DNA from: Actinomycetota bacterium
Lineage (GTDB): Bacteria; Actinomycetota; Thermoleophilia; Gaiellales; Gaiellaceae
Length of the DNA: 7,631 nucleotides
Direction of reading: 5' to 3'
Assembly (NCBI GenBank): GCA_013821525.1
Contig: JACDGR010000155.1
Location: 1-7,631, forward strand
How positions within the stretch are numbered: position 1 is the stretch's first letter; every line of letters begins with the position of its first letter. Of the stretch, positions 1-5,705 are shown piece after piece. The notes beneath the pieces were generated by a model. The model made no database searches. It was not told where the DNA came from and saw only the letters and a program-made list of their open reading frames with translations. The translations under genes were made by a program, and so were the position numbers.

Positions 1-733
1 CGAAGAGCTCACCCGCCTTTGCGTGTGCGTTCACGGTCACCTTTGCGTCCCGCGGAACGATCAGCTTCAGTTCGCCGATCCCGACGCTCGCGTGCACGTG
101 GGCTCGGGTGGATCGATCCAACTGTGAGAGGTCGACGCGCAGGTCTCCGATGCCGAGCGTGTAGGAGGGTTTGATGGACGTTGCCGTTGTCGGTGTGTAG
201 ACCCGGTCCCCGGTGCCGTCGGACAGGCTGACGTCGAACCAGGAGAAGGCGACCGCGGCACCCGTGATGACCGCTGCGATCACGAGGAAGGCGCTGACGG
301 TCGTCGCAATCAGCCACCGTCGTGCGCGACGGTGGCTGCGATTCGCCCAGAGCAGGATCAACCCGCCGGCGATGATCGGGACCCAGCCTGCTCCTGCGGT
401 CGGCCAGAGGTCGCCGCGGGAGATCAGGACGAGCAGGGCGACGCCGACGAGCCCGAGCCCGACGAGCGGCCAGGGGCGGTCGCGGCGCTCTGCGAGCACC
501 TCGGCCGCGATCGACTGGTCGCGGCTCTCGTCGGGGATGACGAGCACGGCGGCCAGGTAGACGAGGATCCCCGCGCCGCCGAGCAGCGTGAGGACGACGA
601 ACCCAAGCCTGAAGACGGCGGGGTTGAGGTCGAAGTAGCGGCCCAGTCCGCCGGAGACGCCGGCGATGACGCGGCCGGACGCCGTGCGCTCGAGGCGCTT
701 GATCTGGGGTGTATGTGTGAGTGGTTGTGTCAT
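1..733 (-). CDS. PspC-domain membrane protein with LiaF-like C-terminal region (C-terminus cut by the window edge)
   Basis: Reading from an ATG at 733 down to position 1 gives 244 uninterrupted codons and no stop, so the gene continues off the left edge. Residues about 11-68 form a PspC domain (R-x-x-x-G-R-V-I-A-G-V-S-G-G-L-G-R-Y-F-D-L-N-P, then a hydrophobic segment ending V-I-P-D-E). Further hydrophobic segments lie at about 87-105, 113-130 and 140-165, giving roughly four membrane spans. The part from about 190 (Y-T-L-G-I-G-D-L-R-V-D-L-S, later S-V-G-I-G-E-L-K-L-I-V-P) has the repeated short beta-strand pattern of LiaF/DUF4097-like domains. PspC proteins act in envelope-stress sensing, and actinobacterial versions often pair with a histidine kinase. 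The start is supported by AAGG about 7 nt upstream. Divergent from smpB, with 84 nt between the start codons. The family assignment is firm; the specific role is inferred. Confidence 0.88.
   Translation of the reverse strand, partial: MTQPLTHTPQIKRLERTASGRVIAGVSGGLGRYFDLNPAVFRLGFVVLTLLGGAGILVYLAAVLVIPDESRDQSIAAEVLAERRDRPWPLVGLGLVGVALLVLISRGDLWPTAGAGWVPIIAGGLILLWANRSHRRARRWLIATTVSAFLVIAAVITGAAVAFSWFDVSLSDGTGDRVYTPTTATSIKPSYTLGIGDLRVDLSQLDRSTRAHVHASVGIGELKLIVPRDAKVTVNAHAKAGELF
311..338. repeat. Perfect 12-bp inverted repeat inside the PspC gene
   Basis: CAGCCACCGTCG (311-322) and CGACGGTGGCTG (327-338) are exact reverse complements separated by the 4-nt loop TGCG. The hairpin lies within the coding sequence, in the basic stretch between the third and fourth membrane segments (residues S-H-R-R-A-R-R-W-L). 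No T-tract follows on either strand, so it is not a standard intrinsic terminator. The pairing is seen directly; any function is unknown. Confidence 0.85.
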
Positions 734-799
734 GTCTCGACCTTGCCGACGGCAGAGAGCCAGGGCTATCCGGCATCACCCTGGTCCGACCCTCAACGC

Positions 800-805
800 T
801 ACTCT
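800..805 (+). promoter_or_regulatory. Candidate -10 element for smpB
   Basis: TACTCT fits the TANNNT -10 pattern and ends 12 nt before the smpB ATG, so a transcript would carry only a few untranslated bases. No convincing -35 hexamer is visible at normal spacing, and no Shine-Dalgarno precedes the start codon. Confidence 0.35.
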
Positions 806-817
806 CGCATTGCCCTT

Positions 818-1270
818 ATGCCTGAGAAGCTGATCGCAGAGAATCGGAAGGCTCGCCACGAGTACCAGCTGCTCGAGCGGGTCGAGTGCGGGATCGTCCT
901 CACGGGCACCGAGGTGAAGTCGCTGCGCGCCGGGCGGACGACGATGGCGCAGGCCTTCGCTGATGTCAGGGACGGCGAGGCGTGGCTGCATGGCCTCGAG
1001 ATCTCGATCTACGACCAGGGCGGCCGCGAGAACCACGAGCCGGTGCGCCCACGCAAGCTGCTGCTCCACCGGCGGGAGATCGATTCGCTCTACGGCCAGG
1101 TGCGCGAGAAGGGGCTCACCCTCGTGCCGACCCGGATCTACTTCAAGGACAGCCGGGTCAAGGTCGAGCTCGCAGTCGCACGCGGCAAGGAGCAGCGCGA
1201 CAAGCGCCGCGACGTTGCCGACCGTGACGCCAAGCGCCAGATGGAGCGGGCGCTCAAGTCGCGGCGCTGA
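818..1270 (+). CDS. smpB: SsrA-binding protein SmpB
   Basis: This 150-residue protein is the tmRNA partner in trans-translation. It binds the tRNA-like domain of SsrA RNA and delivers it to ribosomes stalled on mRNAs lacking a stop codon. Family landmarks are all present: the opening I-A-E-N-R-K-A-R-H-E-Y (residues 6-16), G-I-V-L-T-G-T-E-V-K-S-L-R-A-G-R (25-40), N-H-E-P-x-R-P-R-K-L-L-L-H-R-R-E-I (72-88), and a basic C-terminal tail (G-K-E-Q-R-D-K-R-R...K-S-R-R, 123-150) that in the family enters the mRNA channel. Length is typical. The ATG at 818 was chosen because family members start just before I-A-E-N-R-K. The same frame stays open to about 332, but that stretch overlaps the PspC gene on the other strand and has no SmpB similarity. 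Its RNA partner ssrA lies about 1.6 kb downstream on the same strand. Confidence 0.97.
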   Translation: MPEKLIAENRKARHEYQLLERVECGIVLTGTEVKSLRAGRTTMAQAFADVRDGEAWLHGLEISIYDQGGRENHEPVRPRKLLLHRREIDSLYGQVREKGLTLVPTRIYFKDSRVKVELAVARGKEQRDKRRDVADRDAKRQMERALKSRR

Positions 1271-1311
1271 GCGGCCGACACCACCTTTTAGTCCATCGAG
1301 GGAGTCAAGGC

Positions 1312-2178
1312 ATGAGACATAGGTCAGTAAAGCTCGGCGCCGTGGTCGCAGCTGCGATGGCTTTCGCCGGCGCGGCAGCGGGGGCGCTGCCGATTGCAAG
1401 CACGTTGACGTTGCAATCCGCCGATCTCGCCGGCGCCAAGCTGATCTCGCAGAAGTCGGTGAAGGCAACGGGATTCGTCACCGCCTACCAGCGGGAATTC
1501 TCCTATGCCGCCCCGACGAGCAGCGGTCTCGTGTTCGTCGAGTCCTAAACCCGCGTCGCAGCCTCGCCGACCACAGCGACGACGATCGTCACGAACCTGC
1601 AGCGGGGCCTCGGGTTGAAGCTGGCCCGCACCGCCGTGGCTGCCGGACTCGCGCGCCAGCTGAAGCTGAAGCCGAGCGCGGTCCTTGTCAGCGCGGTCAA
1701 GAAAGGCAGGGTCGGAGACCAGAGCTTCGAGCTTCCGATCAGCATCAAGGTGAAGGGCGGGCGCATCTATCTGAGCATGGCGTATTTCCGCATCGACGCG
1801 ATCGTCGGTTTGCTCGTCGAAGCGGGGCTGAAGCCCGTCACCGCGACCGCGCAGCTCGAGTCTCTGGTCGCCGGGCACATCGGGACGGCGCTGACGCCGG
1901 TCGCCCTCGCCGCACCGAGCATCACCGGTAGTGCGGCGCAGGGTCAGACGCTGAGTGCCGCATCGGGCACGTGGGATCCTGCGGGAACGGCATACGCCTA
2001 TCAGTGGCAGCACTGCGACGCAGCGGGCGCGAGCTGCGCCGACGTTGCGGGTGCGACCGCGCAGACCTATGCGGTGACGGCCGCTGACGTCGGCACGACC
2101 GTGCGCGTGAACGTGACGGCGACGAACCGGTTCGGCAGCGCTGTTGCGCCGTCGCCGGTGACGGCGGTCGTCAGCTAG
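1312..2178 (+). pseudogene. Secreted protein with C-terminal Ig-like domain, interrupted by an in-frame TAA
   Basis: From the ATG at 1312, with a good GAGGGAG Shine-Dalgarno at 1298-1304, the frame runs 78 codons to a TAA at 1546-1548. The identical frame then continues without any shift for another 209 codons to a TAG at 2176-2178. Residues 1-25 are a signal peptide (basic R-H-R-S-V-K, alanine-rich core, small residues before the cleavage region). The middle (about 80-195) is an unrecognised region rich in short hydrophobic and lysine-containing segments. Residues about 202-288 form an Ig-like beta domain with the pattern G-T-W-D-P...Y-A-Y-Q-W-x-x-C...C-A-D-V-A-G-A-T...T-A-A-D-V-G-T-T-V-R-V-N-V-T-A-T-N, a repeat type common in Thermoleophilia surface proteins. 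Base composition is the same on both sides of the stop, which points to a single recent nonsense change (or sequencing error) rather than two genes. The gene could be a pseudogene, a readthrough case, or intact if the base is wrong. Confidence 0.75.
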
Positions 2179-2206
2179 GCGCGAGCCGGGCGGGGTCGGG
2201 CTGGTG

Positions 2207-2716
2207 TCAGCTCTCCTCGTTGAGCGAGACATCGACCCGGCCGTCGGCGCGCGTCGAGATCCTCAGGGGGTAGCGGCGTGTGCCCTCGACGACGACGTCG
2301 ACGGTCTGCGTGCCGGGCACGATGCGGCGGCCGAGCTCCCGCCGGGTCTCGAGCCAGTCGGCGTGCCGAGCCCAAGCGGTCTCGAGCACGGGGGCGATCT
2401 CCGACTCGCGGAACGGCTTCACCAGGTAGCCGAAGACGCCCGCGCCCACGGCGCGAGCGACGATGTCGGGGCCTGCGTACGCGGTGAGGAGGACGACGGG
2501 AACCGACTGGGTCGCGGTGATCCGGCGGGCAGCCTCGATCCCGTCGATCACCGGCATCTTGACGTCGAGGAGCGCCAGATCGGGGTTCCATTCGCGGGCG
2601 AGTGCGACCGCCTCGGCGCCGTCGCGGGCCTCGGCGACCTCATATCCGGCACGCTCGAGAACGCCGCGGAGATCCAGGCGGATAATCGTTTCGTCGTCTG
2701 CGATCAGGACTTTCAC
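2207..2716 (-). CDS. Stand-alone response regulator, ANTAR-type receiver with a short unrelated tail
   Basis: A 169-residue protein starting at GTG 2716, with the strong Shine-Dalgarno GGAGGT (2727-2722) 5 nt upstream. Upstream in-frame ATGs would extend it into the ssrA promoter and were rejected. Residues 1-120 are a CheY-like receiver: acidic pocket D7-D8, phosphoacceptor D51 in L-L-D-V-K-M-P, T78 in L-L-T-A-Y, and K100 in L-V-K-P-F. The wording (A-D-D-E-T-I-I-R-L-D-L, L-T-A-Y, Y-L-V-K-P-F-R-E-S-E) closely resembles receivers of ANTAR antiterminator regulators. The ANTAR RNA-binding helices expected afterwards are missing. Instead about 45 residues follow with alternating beta-like character (T-V-D-V-V-V-E-G...Y-P-L-R-I-S-T-R...V-D-V-S-L). 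The output may therefore be protein binding rather than RNA binding. No histidine kinase lies nearby. Its stop is 28 nt from the convergent end of the broken secreted gene. Confidence 0.9.
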   Translation of the reverse strand: MKVLIADDETIIRLDLRGVLERAGYEVAEARDGAEAVALAREWNPDLALLDVKMPVIDGIEAARRITATQSVPVVLLTAYAGPDIVARAVGAGVFGYLVKPFRESEIAPVLETAWARHADWLETRRELGRRIVPGTQTVDVVVEGTRRYPLRISTRADGRVDVSLNEES

Positions 2717-2790
2717 GCGGCACCTCCGGTCTCGGGGAACGAGGAGGCGGCATCGCCCGATCTGCCGCAACGTCGCGGGCAGGCATCTCC

Positions 2791-2819
2791 AGGGTACTCG
2801 GGCTACACTGTGAGGGCAA
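2791..2819 (-). promoter_or_regulatory. Candidate sigma-70 promoter for the response regulator
   Basis: On the minus strand TTGCCC (2819-2814) and TACCCT (2796-2791) are separated by exactly 17 nt, a good -35/-10 pair pointing toward the GTG at 2716. It overlaps the proposed ssrA -10 on the opposite strand, so the two promoters would compete for polymerase. Confidence 0.45.
2804..2809 (+). promoter_or_regulatory. Candidate -10 element for ssrA
   Basis: TACACT ends 20 nt before the mature tmRNA 5' end at 2830. This leaves a short leader that RNase P would remove. The -35 region is not convincing by eye. Confidence 0.45.
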
Positions 2820-2829
2820 GAAAACATAG

Positions 2830-3194
2830 GGGGGCGCCATGGCTTCGACGTGGTCGGTTCTCCGGATGAGCTGCAAGCGGAGGTCTCCGGTCGGCCTCCT
2901 AAAACAACCGGAACAAAACGCAAGTGCGGATCACAACCTCGCACTCGCTGCTTAAGTCCTAGCGACTTAATCCAGCGTGTCGCCCCGGGCCAGCCCGCGT
3001 CCCGGAAGCGGCATCAACTAGCGGGCTCGGCGCCGAAGAAGAGCCACTCGTCGGAGGCGCGACACTTCAGGAGGGCTAGCTCGTCGGTAGGTCGGTCGCA
3101 AACCGGCCGTCGAGCGAAATGCAATTGCGACCTATGCTTGTAGACGCTCATACCGGTGCGTCCGCGGACGCGGGTTCGATTCCCGCCGCCTCCA
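2830..3194 (+). ncRNA. ssrA: tmRNA (SsrA RNA)
   Basis: tmRNA acts as tRNA and mRNA to rescue stalled ribosomes and tag the unfinished protein for proteolysis. The 5' end GGGGGCG (2830-2836) pairs over 7 bp with CGCCTCC (3187-3193), including one G-U, followed by discriminator A3194. The conserved 5' element GGCTTCGACGTGG follows the acceptor strand. The T-arm is GCGGG-TTCGATT-CCCGC (3170-3186). The next bases are TCG, so the CCA end is not encoded and must be added by nucleotidyltransferase. The tag reading frame ends L-A-L-A-A at 2952, and its stop sits in the hairpin TTAAGTC/GACTTAA (2952-2958 with 2964-2970), the usual helix 5 position. Length of about 365 nt is normal for a one-piece tmRNA. 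Its protein partner smpB lies upstream on the same strand. Confidence 0.96.
2920..2955 (+). other. tmRNA proteolysis-tag reading frame
   Basis: The frame ending in TAA at 2953-2955 reads A-S-A-D-H-N-L-A-L-A-A from a GCA resume codon at 2920. The L-A-A end is the usual ClpXP-type degron. The alanine resume codon preceded by AAAAC is the likeliest choice, but the exact resume site is inferred because the frame is open further upstream. Confidence 0.75.
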
Positions 3195-3203
3195 TCGCAT
3201 GTC

Positions 3204-3221
3204 TTGCAGCCCCAGCTGCAA
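3204..3221 (+). terminator. Hairpin just downstream of ssrA
   Basis: TTGCAGC (3204-3210) and GCTGCAA (3215-3221) form a perfect 7-bp stem with loop CCCA, starting 10 nt after the tmRNA 3' end. No T-tract follows, so it may end transcription weakly or protect or position the 3' end for processing. From here to 3425 no gene is visible on either strand. Open frames over this stretch are unsupported. Confidence 0.4.
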
Positions 3222-3425
3222 CAGCTGCCTCAAGCATCGCCAGCAGGGAGCGGAAGCTCTCGCGCAGCCCATGAGCACATCAGGCGCGAGGGGACGGGCG
3301 GCCAGCGAGCGCCTCCGCTGAACGCTCGAGAGCGGCACGCAGGTCGACATCCGCCCACCGAACGCGCAGAACCTCCGCGCGTCCAAACCTTGCGCCTCCG
3401 ACCTGCTGAAGTAGCCGGGGGTGTC

Positions 3426-3887
3426 CTAGCGGCGCTTGCGCTTGCGCCCGGAGCTACCGGGCCGGCTGCTGCCACTCGTGCTGCTGCCACCCGGACGGCT
3501 GCCACGCGTCTGCTGCTGCTGCAGCTTGCGGCGGTTCTGACGGTTCAGGAGCTCCGGTGAGGACTCCTGCTGCTCCTGGACTGCCTCCATGTACGCGCGG
3601 CGCTCGGCGCCGGAGAGGCGGCTGAGCGCCTTCTGGGCGGCCTGCGGCGTCGGGTTCGGGCCGGCGGTGCTCATCTTCTTCATCGCGGCGGCCAGGTCGG
3701 GGTTCTGTCGCTCGATCGCCTTCGTGCTGACGCTCGTGAAGAACCGCCGCATGAACCCGATCCGTGAGAGCCGGGCGATCAGGGGCCGCAGCAGCGCGCC
3801 GTTCTTGTAGCGCCCGAGGACGATCAGGAGCAGGAAGAGCACCAGGACGGCCGCGACGATGCCGAGCGGGATGTAAAGCCACCACAT
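3426..3887 (-). CDS. Small single-span membrane protein of unknown function
   Basis: A 153-residue protein from ATG 3887. Residues 3-24 (W-L-Y-I-P-L-G-I-V-A-A-V-L-V-L-F-L-L-L-I-V-L) form one N-terminal membrane span, followed by a basic segment (G-R-Y-K-N-G...R-L-S-R-I-G-F-M-R-R-F-F). This suggests the rest is cytoplasmic, although a signal anchor is not excluded. Residues about 60-110 look helical and include N-P-D-L-A-A-A-M-K-K-M and L-S-G-A-E-R-R-A-Y-M-E-A-V. The tail from about 117 is low complexity: Q-rich, then S/G/P/R-rich, ending G-R-K-R-K-R-R. I do not recognise the family and assign no function. Divergent from rpoD with 122 nt between start codons. No Shine-Dalgarno is seen; a -10-like TACGAT lies 8 nt upstream. 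Confidence 0.82.
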   Translation of the reverse strand: MWWLYIPLGIVAAVLVLFLLLIVLGRYKNGALLRPLIARLSRIGFMRRFFTSVSTKAIERQNPDLAAAMKKMSTAGPNPTPQAAQKALSRLSGAERRAYMEAVQEQQESSPELLNRQNRRKLQQQQTRGSRPGGSSTSGSSRPGSSGRKRKRR

Positions 3888-3895
3888 GGCGGCGG

Positions 3896-3901
3896 ATCGT
3901 A
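3896..3901 (-). promoter_or_regulatory. Candidate -10 element placing the 3887 gene on a leaderless transcript
   Basis: On the minus strand TACGAT is followed by 8 nt and then the ATG. Transcription would start at or within about 2 nt of the start codon. No clear -35 is visible. Confidence 0.35.
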
Positions 3902-3952
3902 TCGAAGCCGTGCTGGTCGGATCAGCGGGTTGTCGGAGGTAAGGAAACCTTT

Positions 3953-3981
3953 TTGGCCGCTCGTCCGTTATGGGTTATAAG
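3953..3981 (+). promoter_or_regulatory. Candidate sigma-70 promoter for rpoD
   Basis: TTGGCC (3953-3958), a 17-nt spacer and TATAAG (3976-3981) form a well-spaced -35/-10 pair. The start site would fall near 3988, leaving a leader of about 22 nt that contains GGGGA (3994-3998), a weak and rather distant Shine-Dalgarno for the ATG at 4010. Confidence 0.55.
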
Positions 3982-4009
3982 TCCGCCCGTCTCGGGGACT
4001 GAAACCGTC

Positions 4010-5050
4010 ATGAGCGCTGATCCCATCTCAATCCTCGTCGAGCACGGCGAAGAGCACGGTTGCGTCCACATGACGGAGCTGCACGAGATCGTGCAGAAGC
4101 TCGAGCTGGAAGAGGAGGACATGACGGCCCTGCTGGAGCGCCTCGAGACGCACGGCATCGACGTCACCGATGACTGCGCCCGTGCGATCGAGGAGGCGGT
4201 CACCTATACGAACACCCAGATGGCTGCGGCCACCACGGACTCGCTGCAGCTGTTCCTGAACGAGGCCGGTCGTTACCCGCTGCTGACTGCCGCCCAGGAG
4301 GTCGAGATCGCGAAGCGCATCGAGACTGGCGAGAAGAGCGCGAAGGATCTGCTCGTCAACTCGAACCTGCGGCTTGTCGTGTCGATCGCCAAGAAGTACC
4401 AGGGCCACGGCTTGACGCTGCTCGACCTGATCCAGGAGGGGATCATCGGCCTGATCCGCGCGGCGGAGAAGTTCGACTGGCGTAAGGGATTCAAGTTCTC
4501 GACGTACGCGACGTGGTGGATTCGGCAGGCGGTGCAGCGCGGCGTGGCGAACAAGGCGCGGACGATCCGCATCCCGGTTCACATCGTCGAGCGCGAGCAG
4601 AAGATCTCGCGTGCCGAGCGCGAGCTCGTCGCGACGCTCGAGCGCACACCGACGCTCGAGGAGATCGCGGAGAAAGCGAAGCTTCCGATGAAGCAGGTCA
4701 AAGAAGTTCGCGCGGCGGCGCGCGCCGTCGCCTCACTCGACCGGCCGGTCGGCGAGGACGACTCGGCGTCGTTCGGGGATCTGTTCGCGAGTGCGGATGC
4801 GACTCCCGACGAGCAGGTGGAAGTCGAGCTGACCGAGAAGGCGTTGCACGCTGCTGTCGCCGACCTCGGTGAGCGCGAGCAGCAGATCCTGAATCTCCGT
4901 TACGGGTTGTCAGGGGTCGAGGAGCCGAAGTCGCTCGAGGAGATCGGACGCATCCTCGGCATCACGCGCGAGCGCGTGCGGCAGCTCGAGGCAGAGGCGC
5001 TGCGGCGGCTCGCTGAACGCCGCGAGATCGCTGCGTTCAAGGCCGCGTAG
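4010..5050 (+). CDS. rpoD: RNA polymerase sigma factor, RpoD/SigA type (group 1 or 2)
   Basis: A 346-residue sigma-70 factor that directs RNA polymerase to -10/-35 promoters. Residues about 20-62 are an acidic helical stretch resembling a reduced region 1.1. Region 1.2 is at 78-109 (D-S-L-Q-L-F-L-N-E-A-G-R-Y-P-L-L-T). Region 2 is at about 112-190, with N-L-R-L-V-V-S-I-A-K-K-Y, L-D-L-I-Q-E-G-I-I-G-L-I-R-A-A-E-K-F-D and the -10-binding F-S-T-Y-A-T-W-W-I-R-Q-A-V. Region 3 is at about 190-262. Region 4 is at 275-340, with the -35-binding helix-turn-helix S-L-E-E-I-G-R-I-L-G-I-T-R-E-R-V-R-Q-L-E. The start at 4010 follows a good promoter, and M-S-A-D-P-I-S is the first plausible opening. The open frame extends upstream to 3764 only across the antisense of its neighbour. 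Regions 2.4 and 4.2 are fully conserved, favouring the housekeeping factor, but a group 2 paralogue cannot be excluded. Ends 6 nt from the stop of the convergent yjbQ gene. Confidence 0.93.
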   Translation: MSADPISILVEHGEEHGCVHMTELHEIVQKLELEEEDMTALLERLETHGIDVTDDCARAIEEAVTYTNTQMAAATTDSLQLFLNEAGRYPLLTAAQEVEIAKRIETGEKSAKDLLVNSNLRLVVSIAKKYQGHGLTLLDLIQEGIIGLIRAAEKFDWRKGFKFSTYATWWIRQAVQRGVANKARTIRIPVHIVEREQKISRAERELVATLERTPTLEEIAEKAKLPMKQVKEVRAAARAVASLDRPVGEDDSASFGDLFASADATPDEQVEVELTEKALHAAVADLGEREQQILNLRYGLSGVEEPKSLEEIGRILGITRERVRQLEAEALRRLAERREIAAFKAA

Positions 5051-5056
5051 CGCCTC

Positions 5057-5509
5057 CTACGAACCGACCACCTTGCAGAGCCAGCGGCGGGGCCGCGAGC
5101 GGTCGAGCTCGATGAAGAGCACGCGCTGCCAGGTGCCGAGACACAACGCGCCTTCCCCGACGGGAATCGACTCGCCCGCCGAGCCGAGGATCATCGACAT
5201 GCAGTGCGCGTGGCCGTTCGCCTGCTCCTTGTCCTCTTCGCAGATGTTCTCGGTGCGGCGATCCCAGTCGTCGTGCGCGTAATAGGTCTCGTCGGGCACG
5301 AGGCGGCGCAGGAGCGCACCGAAGTCCTCGAACATGCCGCGCTCGTACTCGTTGACGCGCACGCAGCAGGTGGTGTGCGGGGAGTAGACACAGCAGATGC
5401 CGTCGACGACGCCCGACTCGCTCACGATCTCCGCGACCTCGTCGGTGATGTCGGTCACGTGGAGGCCGCCGGTCGTCTGGAAGTGCCGTTCGGCCTGGAA
5501 GACCTTCAT
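5057..5509 (-). CDS. yjbQ: YjbQ/UPF0047 family protein (secondary thiamine-phosphate synthase type)
   Basis: A 150-residue protein, the usual length for UPF0047/YjbQ. Conserved family motifs are S-P-H-T-T (43-47), V-N-E (52-54), H-D-D-W...R-T-E-N (79-89), N-G-H-A-H (98-102), a glycine-rich G-S-A-G-E-S-I-P-V-G-E-G (109-120) and L-G-T-W-Q-R-V-L-F-I-E-L-D (124-136). E. coli YjbQ has weak thiamine-phosphate synthase activity, and the family's physiological role is unsettled, so function here is known only at family level. Unusually, two Cys pairs flank the SPHTT motif (C39-C40 and C48-C49), with eight cysteines in total. The ATG at 5509 lacks a Shine-Dalgarno but has TACACT 8 nt upstream. It converges on rpoD with only 6 nt between stops, leaving no room for a terminator. 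Confidence 0.9.
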   Translation of the reverse strand: MKVFQAERHFQTTGGLHVTDITDEVAEIVSESGVVDGICCVYSPHTTCCVRVNEYERGMFEDFGALLRRLVPDETYYAHDDWDRRTENICEEDKEQANGHAHCMSMILGSAGESIPVGEGALCLGTWQRVLFIELDRSRPRRWLCKVVGS

Positions 5510-5517
5510 CCCCGCCG

Positions 5518-5523
5518 AGTGTA
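5518..5523 (-). promoter_or_regulatory. Candidate -10 element placing yjbQ on a leaderless transcript
   Basis: On the minus strand TACACT is followed by 8 nt and then the yjbQ ATG. The hexamer equals the proposed ssrA -10. No clear -35 is visible. Confidence 0.4.
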
Positions 5524-5589
5524 ACGAGGGGCACCCTCCCGCCGGGTCGGTTGCCTGGGTTGGCGATGGTCTCTGCCCGCACCCGTCTC

Positions 5590-5595
5590 TAGGAT
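5590..5595 (+). promoter_or_regulatory. Possible -10 element for the tRNA gene
   Basis: TAGGAT fits TANNNT and ends 11 nt before the tRNA 5' end at 5607. The -35 region is unconvincing. Confidence 0.25.
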
Positions 5596-5606
5596 CGGGG
5601 GAGTAC

Positions 5607-5679
5607 GGGCCCGTAGCTCAGCGGTTAGAGCAGCGAACTCATAATTCGTAGGTCCCTGGTTCGAATCCAGGCGGGCCCT
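5607..5679 (+). tRNA. tRNA with anticodon CAT (elongator Met more likely; Ile2 possible)
   Basis: A full cloverleaf is visible. The acceptor is GGGCCCG (5607-5613) with CGGGCCC (5672-5678). The D-arm is GCTC/GAGC around a GG-containing loop. The anticodon arm is GCGAA-CTCATAA-TTCGT with CAT at the anticodon. The T-arm is CCTGG-TTCGAAT-CCAGG (5655-5671). The loop CTCATAA is shared by elongator tRNA-Met and by tRNA-Ile2, whose C34 is modified by TilS. The C4-G69 and C5-G68 pairs recall Ile2, whereas the anticodon arm and GTAGCTCAG start recall actinobacterial elongator Met, so identity is left open. The discriminator is T5679, although both isotypes normally carry A73. CCA is not encoded. A mobile-element remnant starts 24 nt downstream. 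Confidence 0.92.
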
Positions 5680-5696
5680 TGAGGAAACCTCGGGTA

Positions 5697-5705
5697 GCTA
5701 GGTGT
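5697..5705. repeat. IS481-type target hexamer (GCTAGG) abutting the element's terminal TGT
   Basis: GCTAGG (5697-5702) fits the N-CTAG-N target preferred by Bordetella IS481, which is duplicated on insertion. It is followed immediately by TGT (5703-5705), the usual terminal trinucleotide of IS481-family elements. The partner copy at the other end is not in this window. Confidence 0.5.

Noticed and set aside
9..779. 256-codon minus-strand frame over the PspC region
   Set aside because: Arg/Pro-rich translation typical of an off-frame reading of GC-rich DNA. The adjacent frame holds a clear PspC domain.
332..817. Upstream in-frame extension of smpB
   Set aside because: It overlaps the PspC gene antisense, shows no SmpB similarity, and the family begins right before I-A-E-N-R-K.
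3132..3386. Minus-strand frame ending in an R-R-R-E-S-N-P-R-P-like sequence
   Set aside because: This phrase is the well-known artefact of translating antisense across a tRNA-like 3' end, here the tmRNA.
5397..5651. Plus-strand frame ending V-A-Q-R-L-E-Q-R-T-H-N-S
   Set aside because: Typical spurious translation across a tRNA gene. The rest is antisense to yjbQ.
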